A DNA stretch of 64,000 nucleotides from positions 81,493,469 through 81,557,468 of the forward strand of contig NC_088677.1 of NCBI RefSeq assembly GCF_950023065.1, given 5' to 3'. The position numbers were made by a program, and so were the translations under genes. The DNA comes from Planococcus citri. Taxonomy: Eukaryota; Arthropoda; Insecta; Hemiptera; Pseudococcidae. Below the pieces are notes generated by a model. That model was not told the DNA's origin. It saw only the letters and a program-made list of their open reading frames with translations, and did not search any database. Of this stretch, positions 45,911-55,344 are shown piece after piece. How positions within the stretch are numbered: the stretch's first letter is position 1; every line of letters begins with the position of its first letter.

Positions 45911-47625
45911 AATGTACTCAGGGGTTTTCTAATTTCGACAGGTATTATTATTTTGAATTTCTCGATGGTTTTTGGTGGATTTTCTCCTGCTTTGATTGAT
46001 TGATTTTTACATCTTGAATTTTGGTTGCGATTTTTTCCAAAATTTTGCTCTGAATTTTGATGTTTTTTTTTCGCCTGAATTATTGCCGAATTTTATCAAC
46101 TTGAATTCTCGTGATTTTTTCATGAAAATTTTCCCTCGAGCTTGTGTGATTTTATTGCTCGAATAGTCGGGATTTCTCCTTATTTCGGTTCGATGGTTTT
46201 TTATTGAATTTTGTGAATTTTTTTCTTCGTCGATTTGGAGAGTTTTCTTTTGAATTTTTATAGATTCTTCCCTATTGTGAGGGGTATGATTTTTTTGGAT
46301 TTTCGCGAGTTCTCTTTTTCGATATTTTTCGATGATTTTCTCTTTTCAAATTTTGGCCAAATTTCTCCAGTTTTGACAGACTTTTTTTTAACTTTGAACT
46401 TTCACAATTCTATAGTTTGTTCTAGATTTTGGTAATTTTTTGCATATATTTTGACTGCATTTTTTTTTTATTTTAACAGTTCATTTTTTTTTTTTTTTTT
46501 TGAGTTTCGTACTGTAAGAAAACGAGTGATTTTTTTTGCTCACATCTTTGTGGAATTGTGATTTTTCTTCTTCCAGAAATCATGATTTCCTTTTTAAATT
46601 TCGATCTTTTTTTCGAGAAGGGAGGCAAGCTTTTTCAAGATTTGATGACTTTTGTTCAACTTTTTAAATTTTGACAAAACTCTGTTTTTTGGTTCGTTTT
46701 GAATTTCGCTCCTGAGTTTTATTTTTAGGTACTTATGCTTTTGATTTACATATTAAAAGAAGATCACGAAGAGGTTTTTTTACATTATTTTTTGACTATT
46801 TTTTTCTCTCTCCAGAACTTGATCTTTGCTCTGCTTCCTGTTTTGGTCATATTCTCTTAATTTGAATAAATTTATAGCCTTTTTTCAATTTTTTTTTTGA
46901 CTCGTGTCAGTTTTTGACCGTTTTGATGGAGGATTTTTTTTCTTTTTGAATAAGCGATGTGCATTTTTTGGTATTCAAATTTTTAAAATCTTTTTTCCAA
47001 ATTTGGATTGAAATCGCCACCTTCCTCCTTCGCCGCCTATCCCTGCAGATTTTAATGAGTTTCCTGTTCTAAAATAATCCTTCGTATTTATGGAATTTTC
47101 TTACGAATTTCTCAGCAGCCAAATAATTTTTTTTCTCATCAATGTTACAAATTGGTATTTTTGTGTTTGATTTTTTGAAATGATTTTGAATAAAAGAATA
47201 AATTTCGCTCCTCACTGTTTCGAAAGACTTCCCCCTCTCCTTTCAATTTTACAATTTTTTCAGTAGTTTAACACATTTTTCGATTATGTTTCCGGGATCC
47301 AATATTTTTTTCATGATTTCTTTTTGCATTTTGATCTACGAGTAGTTTACTTACTTTCGAAATGTTAATACTTAATTATCTATTTTGAGTTTTTGCTAAT
47401 TTTTTTTTTCAAAAATTGTTTTTATTCGAATTTTGATGTTTTTTTTTGTTTTTTGAAAAAACTGCTAACGAAATTTTCGTTGGGTTTGGTTTTGTTTTTT
47501 GTAATCTAAAATAAAATTCATGTTTTGTATACATTTATAAGTTTTTTGGTTGACACTTTTTTTTTACCTTAGAATTTTTTTGGTTACTTTTTGATTATTT
47601 TTTTCGGTTTTTTTAGTTACTCAAG
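45911..47625. repeat. T-rich low-complexity block
   Basis: About 1.7 kb on the plus strand dominated by TTTTTGAATTTT-, TGATTTTTT- and TTTTCGA-like words with runs of 8-18 T. No tandem period is visible. Composition differs from the A-rich blocks elsewhere, as if a CAAAAATT-type block had been inverted. No gene. Confidence 0.55.
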
Positions 47626-47649
47626 TTACTTTTTTTTGAGAAAAATTTG

Positions 47650-50600
47650 ATAGAGCGGGAAAATAACGTAAAAAAGCAGCGGCAAAAAGGAAAAAATTGG
47701 CACATCAATTTTTTCTTCGGGAATGTGTTCGGATGGACCCTCTGAACCACCAAAAAAAAGCCGACTCTCCTATCCCTGGAGGAAAATTTTTTAGGGGGCT
47801 GAAACCGGTTCCGATTCACGTTTTTTGCGTTTTACTCCGTAAATATTAGGTTTTTGAGAAAAACTACCATGACGAAAAATGTTCCCCTTTCAATTCTCGA
47901 CAATTTGATGCTACGCTCGATACCCATTCCTCAAGGGGGTGTCCAAAAAAAGGGGTGGAAAGAGTCGTAGGTGTTTCAAAAAAGGTCAGTCCAATAAATT
48001 AATCAAAATTACCACTTAAAATCATTCGTTTTGGCTCAAATTTTTTTTACAAAGTCTACTCACCCAACTACTAATCAAACTATCATTGGTTTGTCTTCAA
48101 CCCTCCTCGGGGGTTCGTGAGGGTTGCTTGATTTTTCAAGTAACACACTACTGAATCATATATTTGAAAAACAAATCTGGACGTGCGATATATCGAATAG
48201 TATGTTTTCGAGGTCGCTGAATACGAATATGAACTCATTTTTTGCATACAACCCCTCAAAGCCCCTCTGTGCCCCAAAATGGGGGTCAAAATTTTGAAAA
48301 ATCGTGAAAAGTCGAGTGATATATCGAATGGTACGTTTTCGAGGTCGCCGAGTGCGAATATGAACTTATTTTTAGGGTCCCACCCCCCCAATGTCCCTCT
48401 GTGCCCCAAAATGAGGGTGAAAATTTTGAAAAATCGTGAAAAGTCGAGTGATATATCGAATTGCATGTTTTGAAAGTCGCTGAGCACGAATATGGCCTTA
48501 TTTTTCGGGCCCAACCCCGCACAGCTCCCAACTGCCCCAAAAAAAGGCCAAAATTTTGAAAAAATGTGAAAAGTCGAGTGACATATTGAATGGTATGTTT
48601 TCGAAATCGCTGAGTACGAATATGAACTTATTTTTTGCCTACAGCCCCTCAAAGCCCCTCTGTGCCTCAAAATTAAGGTCAAAATTTTGATAACTCGTGA
48701 AAAGTCGACTGATATATCGAATGGTATGTTTTTTTTTAAAAAAAACACGAACTATCAAACTACCAATTTTCGATGTTTTCTTCCATAAAAAAAAAAAATG
48801 ATTTCATTTTGTTTTCGATTGGTAGCCAATACAGTAGACTCCCGATTATCCGACCTAATCGGGGGTGTAAGGTGGGTCGGATATCAAAAAAGTCGGATAA
48901 TCCAAAATTGGTGTATTAAGTGTAAAAATGAAGTGCATAAGCTTGAGACGACAAGCTTTCATTCAGAAAATCAAGTTTTGGCTCAAAACAGGAACAAAGA
49001 ATCGAAAAAATAACTAATAAACAAAAATAACGTACTTTTGTACATAAAAGACAATGAAATACTGACTCAAATTATAATTTTTTGAGATAAGTTGGATCGA
49101 TTTCAAGGAAAATAACACTGTTAGAATACAAAATGCTGAATCCTGCATCATTATTTACACTCCAAAATCAAAAATTAGATGTTTTTTGGATTATCCGACC
49201 TTGGTGGGTCGGATAATGCGAAAAGTAAGTCAGATAAATTCGTACCGGATAACCTGAAAGTCGGATAATTGGGAGTCTACTGTAAAAAATGAAATCGAAA
49301 ACTTTACAGGAAAACAATCGAAATGAAAACACTGAGATAGACAAGAAGATTCACATCTTACCTACTAAAGACATTGAGGATAATTTTGTGGCTTTAGTAA
49401 GACGTTTGAATAGTAAAATGAGTGAAATAATAAAAATGAGTCTGTAGTCGTATTCAGCGGTCTTGAAAACATACTATTCGACGTATTACACGTTTTTTGG
49501 TGACTTTTCGAAATTTTATCCTATTTAGGGGGCGTAAGGGGATTTTGAGGGATCGTAAGTATAGCAGGGAAAAAGTGCATACTCCAGTTCAGTGTCTCGA
49601 AAACATACAAATCAATATATCACTCGACTATTCACGATTTTTCAAAATTTTGACCTTAATTTTGAGGCACAGAGGGGCTTTGAGGGGCTGTAGGCAAAAA
49701 ATAAGTTCATATTCGTACTCAGCGATTTCGAAAACATACCATTCAATATGTCACTCGACTTTTCACATTTTTTCAAAATTTTGGCCTTTTTTTGGGGCAG
49801 TTGGGAGCTGTGCGGGGTTGGGCCCGAAAAATAAGGCCATATTCGTGCTCAGCGACTTTCAAAACATGCAATTCGATATATCACTCGACTTTTCACGATT
49901 TTTCAAAATTTTCACCCTCATTTTGGGGCACAGAGGGACATTGGGGGGGTGGGACCCTAAAAATAAGTTCATATTCGCACTCGGCGACCTCGAAAACGTA
50001 CCATTCGATATATCACTCGACTTTTCACGATTTTTCAAAATTTTGACCCCCATTTTGGGGCACAGAGGGGCTTTGAGGGGTTGTATGCAAAAAATGAGTT
50101 CATATTCGTATTCAGCGACCTCGAAAACATACTATTCGATATATCGCACGTCCAGATTTGTTTTTCAAATATATGATTCAGTAGTGTGTTACTTGAAAAA
50201 TCAAGCAACCCTCACGAACCCCCGAGGAGGGTTGAAGACAAACCAATGATAGTTTGATTAGTAGTTGGGTGAGTAGACTTTGTAAAAAAAATTTGAGCCA
50301 AAACGAATGATTTTAAGTGGTAATTTTGATTAATTTATTGGACTGACCTTTTTTGAAACACCTACGACTCTTTCCACCCCTTTTTTTGGACACCCCCTTG
50401 AGGAATGGGTATCGAGCGTAGCATCAAATTGTCGAGAATTGAAAGGGGAACATTTTTCGTCATGGTAGTTTTTCTCAAAAACCTAATATTTACGGAGTAA
50501 AACGCAAAAAACGTGAATCGGAACCGGTTTCAGCCCCCTAAAAAATTTTCCTCCAGGGATAGGAGAGTCGGCTTTTTTTTGGTGGTTCAGAGGGTCCATC

Positions 50601-50672
50601 CGAACACATTCCCGAAGAAAAAATTGACGTGCCAATTTTTTCCTTTTTAAAACCGCTATTTGCCCGCTCTAT
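47650..50672. repeat. Large, near-identical inverted repeat with 860-bp spacer
   Basis: Left arm about 47650-48733, right arm about 49598-50672. From the outside inwards both contain GGAATGTGTTCGGATGGACC, AAAGCCGACTCTCCTATCCC, ATGACGAAAAATGTTCCCC, AACCCTCCTCGGGGGTTCG and four tandem units of about 132 bases. Translated frames of the two arms (48083-48748 minus and 49497-50249 plus) are identical for nearly 200 residues. The arms must therefore be recent or kept alike by gene conversion. The spacer holds the pogo-like MITE. The outer ends show no clear target duplication. Confidence 0.9.
48832..49282. mobile_element. pogo/Tigger-like MITE, 451 bp
   Basis: Termini CAGTAGACTCCCGATTATCC (left) and, reversed from the right, CAGTAGACTCCCAATTATCC. 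Flanked by TA on both sides (48830-48831, 49283-49284). Subterminal GGGTCGGATA and GTCGGATAATCC words are repeated. The terminus is typical of pogo/Tigger elements. There is no transposase frame. Confidence 0.88.
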
Positions 50673-50689
50673 GAGTACAATCCCTGAAA

Positions 50690-51300
50690 TTTTTCAACAT
50701 GTGGTTGAGCTTTTTCAGAATTCTTGAGAGTCGGAACAATATGAAGGCTACGTTTTGAAACTTTTCGTGCTAATTTTTCGTACGAAAAAAAGTGGCAACA
50801 CTGCTTTTTATGATATCACCGAAAAGCCTTTAAAAACCTCTAACTATGGGGAAAAGTTCCATTTTGGTAGGTATCGCGTTTATCGAGTAATCCTCTGCTG
50901 AAATCGATAGTACATATTTCAAGTTCACTGAAAACTTTGGACACCCCCTAGCAGCTTTTAAAAAAGGGCTAGAGGGCTCCCTTCAAAAAGTCTTTCCATA
51001 GGAAAAATTTCGAAAAAATTGTCGACTCCCCCCTCCTACCACTTCTTGGTCAAATTGACGTGGAATGACCTCCCCTCCTCCACCCATTTTGTCTACGTTT
51101 TTTCATCTTTCGTATTTGGATTGAGAAAATCACCTTCCACAATATGTACCTCGATTTGCAGTCTTTTCTCGATGATTTGGCTAACTGTAGATCTCGTAAT
51201 AAGTAGGTACCTATCTCATTTTTCTCTCTGAAATGTGAAATTTTTCGCGAAAAATCTGTACCTACTTGGTGGAGAAATCGATTCATGAAATACTGTCGGA
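50690..51300 (+). repeat. Dispersed repeat family A, forward copy
   Basis: AAAAAGTGGCAACACTGCTT, TTCCATTTTGGTAGGTATCG, CTGAAAACTTTGGACACCCC, GGGCTAGAGGGCT and TTGACGTGGAATGACC run in the same order as 5940-6290. The tail (51140-51300) matches 37180-37340 reversed. Confidence 0.75.
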
Positions 51301-51561
51301 TACTATCCCTCTCCTTACTTCAAATTCGTACCGAATTTTTCATAAATCGTTAGCACGTATGTACGTAAAATGGTGATAGGTACTGGAAGAATTTCTCATT
51401 GTTATTTTGGTCTTGGTTTTTTTTGAACCGCATGCACGGCGGCGTAAAAGGTGTTTCTCCAACATTAGATCTGCATAAAGTATTCGGAAAATTTGTGTAT
51501 GTACGTACTACGCTTAGTAGATGTATATGTATTTGAAAGTACATAGTACATACCTATGTAG
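51301..51561. other. Short unique spacer
   Basis: Rich in TACGTA and ACATAGTACATA words. No gene. Confidence 0.35.
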
Positions 51562-51563
51562 TA

Positions 51564-52494
51564 CGAGGGCCGATCAAAAAGTTCCCGGCCGATGTCCCGT
51601 ACGAGCGGACGGAAGCACGTAGCGGGCTGAAATTTTCACCACGCGTGAATTGAACCTTTACGAAAGCGTGGTAAAAATTTCAGCTCGATCCGCCGAGCGG
51701 GGCGTTTTTCACGCGCGTTTTTCCGAGACACCGAAGTTTTACCCGTTCCCTTTTTTAAAAAAAATCATTAAAAATCGAAAAATCATCTATTTTTAAAAAC
51801 TAATACATGTACTTGTAGCTCTAATGGTCCCCTTCAAAATATGCACCACCCGCGTTATGCAGCGTCTCCAGCGTTTCACTCATTGGACCCAACATGCGGC
51901 AAAACCGCTCTCTTTTAACGTTTTTTTCAACCTCCTCCACCATGTCATACCTTTTTCCCTTCAGATGGCGCTCCAATCGCAGAAATAAGAAGCAATCACA
52001 TGGGCTAGTGTCCGGCGAACACAATGAATGTGTAATTGCGATGATTTTTTGTTTTCGTGCTCGTACTTACACATTTTGTTGCAAAAAAACCGCAGAACAT
52101 GTCAAAAAACCACAATTTTTTTCACGCCAACAAAAACGCGTGTCACGCTGGAACCGAGAGTCTTATGGAACTGAAACTTGCTGGAGTTGTAGTGTACCGT
52201 TGTACATCCCCACCATTAAAATTTCAACCCTCCTGGTCAAACCGTTCTGCCGCCACGCTTCTTTTTCTTTCGCTCAAAATAATCCCCATTTTTGGTAAGA
52301 TAAAAAACGGAACGGGTGGATGATCAACGTCTCGGAAAAACGCGCGTGAAAAACGCCCCGCTCGGCGGATCGAGCTGAAATTTTTACCACGTCTTCGTAA
52401 AGGTTGGATTCACGCGTGGTAAAAATTTCAGCCCGCTACGTGCTTCCGGGCGCCCGTACGGGACGACGGCCGGGAACTTTTTGATCGGCCCTCG
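51564..52494 (-). mobile_element. Internally deleted mariner element
   Basis: The ends are CGAGGGCCGATCAAAAAGTT and its inverse, extending through GCCCGCTACGTGCTTCC with interruptions. TA duplications lie at 51562-51563 and 52495-52496. The length of about 930 bases is shorter than the usual 1.3 kb. The transposase reads on the minus strand, and only its C-terminal part remains. Confidence 0.88.
51821..52300 (-). pseudogene. Mariner transposase, C-terminal fragment
   Basis: The open piece 52024-51821 contains SPDTSPCDCFLF, which aligns with the SPDLAPSDYxLF signature around the third catalytic Asp of DD34D mariners. It is followed by LERHLKGKRYD and EEVEKN, typical of the C-terminus. Upstream minus-strand sequence to about 52300 (EAWRQNGLTRRV and further) is broken by frameshifts and stops. 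The N-terminal DNA-binding region is not recognisable. It is non-functional. Confidence 0.8.
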
Positions 52495-52499
52495 TAGTT

Positions 52500-52890
52500 T
52501 GGAAACATCATCGAAACATCTCCAGCCATCGTTATCATAAAAATTATCAAAATGTAATGAAAAAAATTGCTCGAGCTGTGCAGCAATTTGATCTAAGTAC
52601 ATATGAAAACAGTTCCATCCAAATCGTTTAAAATTTTTCTAAAATTCTGTTTTCTATACTCCACTCTTCTCTCCATCCTTCACCTAATTTTACCGACTTT
52701 GCCGTGAAACGGAAAAGTAAGGTATTGTATTTGTCATGATGGTTGAGGATTTGGGTGGGGGTGGGTTTTCTTGACGTTTTGGAGTGTGCTGATCACGATA
52801 AGACGTATGGCGCAAAACGAGATAAGTTTACATATATATTTATACAGGCTTGCTACAGCTTATACAGGCCCGTTTCTGGAAGTGACATCG
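52500..52890. other. Unique spacer
   Basis: Contains a doubled TTATACAGGC word (52838, 52859). No gene or repeat was recognised otherwise. Confidence 0.35.
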
Positions 52891-53265
52891 ACTATCCGAG
52901 GCCCGACGCGACGTTCCGAGGCCCGTTAGCGGGTCTCGGAACGTTTTCCTATTAAAAACTATATTTTTATGATGTACACACTTCAGGGATGCTATAGACA
53001 AATTTTTGTCTGGGACTCACAAAGTAGGTATCATACCTACAGTATATACAGCTTACCTTACTTCACCCCACACAGAAACTTCATACTCGCGTCATTCCTG
53101 TATAAATCACTGCTTGGAGATCGCACCAACGGTTCCAGACCAGGCTTGATAGCCGCTAGCAAGGCGCATGCGCGAACGAATTTACCAGGCACTCTTTAAA
53201 ATTTTTCTAAGTGTCAAAGACGCGGGCCTCGGATCGTCAGTACGATGTACCGGGTCTCGGATAGT
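52891..53265. repeat. GC-rich nested inverted repeats, about 375 bp
   Basis: ACTATCCGAGGCCCG at 52891-52905 is mirrored by CGGGTCTCGGATAGT at 53251-53265. Just inside the left end a second hairpin has arms GTTCCGAGGCCCG and CGGGTCTCGGAAC around TTAG (about 52913-52942). A CGGGCCTCGGAT block lies at about 53223. No target duplication is visible. It may be a small DNA element or a structured non-coding sequence. Confidence 0.55.
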
Positions 53266-53533
53266 AAGCAAGTTCCATATAGATACATATATTTATAGGT
53301 ATATCAATTTATGTATAAATTTGTGTCACGCTGAACTCAAAAGCTCCGAACTTTAAGTCAAAACTGATGATGGCAAAATATTGCTTTGATACTGAACTAG
53401 AGAAATTTTTAATTTGGTCGAAATCGATTCAGCCGTTTACGAGATATGAACGTTTAAGTGTGTTTCAACGTTATGGATAAGCAGAAATTTGTGTAAACCC
53501 TTATATCTCGCAAACGGCTCACCCCCAACAAAC

Positions 53534-53613
53534 AGATAGGGTGGTTAGGGTGTGTAGGTTGCAGATTGGTGCGCCGGAGGTCGGGTGTTCGAATCCCGCG
53601 CGAGTCAAGAGGA
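53534..53613 (+). repeat. tRNA-like sequence (SINE head or tRNA pseudogene)
   Basis: GTGGTTAGGGTG resembles a tRNA D-arm/A box. Fifty bases on, GGTGTTCGAATCCCGCG contains the B-box core GTTCGAATCC. The T-arm stem is imperfect (two of five pairs fail) and the acceptor stem does not pair, so it is not a working tRNA. A tRNA-derived SINE head is the best guess. The preceding CAGCCGTTTACGAGATATGA near 53430 may belong to the same element. Confidence 0.45.
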
Positions 53614-53639
53614 AAACATTTTTTGTTGATTTTTTTTGT

Positions 53640-55265
53640 AAATCAAAATTTTTCAAAAATTTCTAGTGTAATTTTATTTATTTTATTTATTTTGTTCCAA
53701 CAAAAAACATTAAGTTTTTGGTAAATAGCCTGTAAATTTTGATAATTTTTTTTTTTTTGGTGAATTAATAGTAATTTTTAGTAAATAAAATGATTAGTTA
53801 TTTTTGGTGAATTACTCGTAATTAAAGTTGGTCGAAAATTTTGGTAAATTGCTTGAGTAATTTTTGTTTTGGTAAATTAATGGCGTAATTTTTATTGGTA
53901 AATTGGTATTCCAATTATTAAATTTTCGTAAATTGCTGGGGTTATTTTTGGTAAATTGGTAAAGTTTGGTAAATTGGTAAAAAAAAACCTTTGGCAGTAA
54001 ATTACTGGGGTAACTAAAAAAAAGTCGGTAAAAATTCGGTAAAAAATTGGTAAATTAGTGGGGAAATGTCTGGTAAATTACTGAGGTGAATGTTGGTAAA
54101 TTGCTGGGATAATTTTTGGTAAATTGGAAAATTGGTAAATTAGTGGGTAATGTCTGGTAAATTACTGAGGTAAATGTTAGTAAATTGATAGGGTAATTTT
54201 TGGTAAATTCATAAATGTTGGTAAATAGGTAAATTTTGGTAAATTGGTAAATTTTTGTAAATAGGTAAATTTTGGTAAATCGGTAAATTTTGGTAAATTG
54301 GTAAATCTTGGTAAATTGGTAACTTTCAGTAAATTGGTAAATTTTGGTGAATTGGTAAATTTTGGTAAATAGGTAAATTTTGGTAAATGGGTAAATTTCG
54401 GTAAATTAGTAAATTTTGGTAAATTGGTAACTTTCAGTAAATTGGTAAATTTTGGTAAATTGGTAAATTTTGGTGAATTGGTAAATTTTGGTAAATAGGT
54501 AAATTTTGGTAAATGGGTAAATTTCGGTAAATTGGTAAATTTTTGTAAATTGGTAAATTTTGGTAAATTGGTAAATTTTGGTAAATTGGTAAATTTTGGT
54601 AAATTGGTAACTTTTGGTAAATAGCTAAATTTTGGTAAATTGGTAAATTTTGGTAAATTGGTAAATTTTTGTAAATAGGTAAATTTTTGTAAATAGGTAA
54701 ATTTCGGTAAATAGGTAAATTTTGGTAAATAGGTAAATTTTGGTAAATTGGTAACTTTCAGTAAATTGGTAAATTTTGGTAAATTGGTAAATTTTGGTAA
54801 ATTGGTAAATTTTGGTGAATTGGTAAATTTTGGTAAATAGCTAAATTTTGGTAAATGGGTAAATTTCGGTAAATTGGTAAAGTTCGGTAAATTGGTAAAT
54901 TTTGGTAAATTGGTAAATTTTGGTAAATAGCTAAATTTTGGTAAATTGGTAAATTTTGGTAAATAGCTAAATTTTGGTAATAATTTTGTTTTTTGTTAAC
55001 AATTTTCCTGATATATTATTCCACTTGTAATATGACGGTTACGTCTTCATAAGTACGCTAATTTTTATTTGAAAATCAATTTCATAAAAGTGTAATATGA
55101 TGGCTACTTATGATTGACTATTTTATTTTGTCGATGTTTTCGTATTCATTAAATCGTTAAATTTGGGTACTTCCGCATATTTTGATAAATTGGTAACTTT
55201 TTAAGTAATGTCTGGTAAATTACTGAGATAAAAATGTTGGTAAATTACTGGGGTATATTTAGAGC
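53640..55265 (+). repeat. GGTAAATT minisatellite, 1.6 kb
   Basis: The array is loose at first (from about 53710) and then strict from about 54180 to 54980, alternating TTTTGGTAAAT and TGGTAAA to give a 17-18-base period. Variants include GGTAACTTTCAG, GGTAAATAGC and GGTGAATT. More than 80 GGTAAA words occur. It ends about 80 bases before the first ATG of the following gene. Confidence 0.95.
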
Positions 55266-55344
55266 AAAGTCGGTTGATCTTGCGAACTGCGCAAGATGTT
55301 TTTTTTTATTGCGATAATTATTCCGATAGGAAAAATTTTAGTGG

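Noticed and set aside
48083..48748. 221-residue minus-strand frame
   Set aside because: It is four translated copies of the 132-bp tandem unit, has an equal twin in the other inverted arm, and shows no protein motif.
49497..50249. 250-residue plus-strand frame, the longest continuous forward frame outside the real genes
   Set aside because: Same repeat as the other arm; its first residues run into unrelated spacer, and a second frame is equally open.
53534..53613. Functional tRNA gene
   Set aside because: The B box is good, but the T-stem has mismatches, the acceptor stem does not pair and no clean anticodon arm can be drawn.
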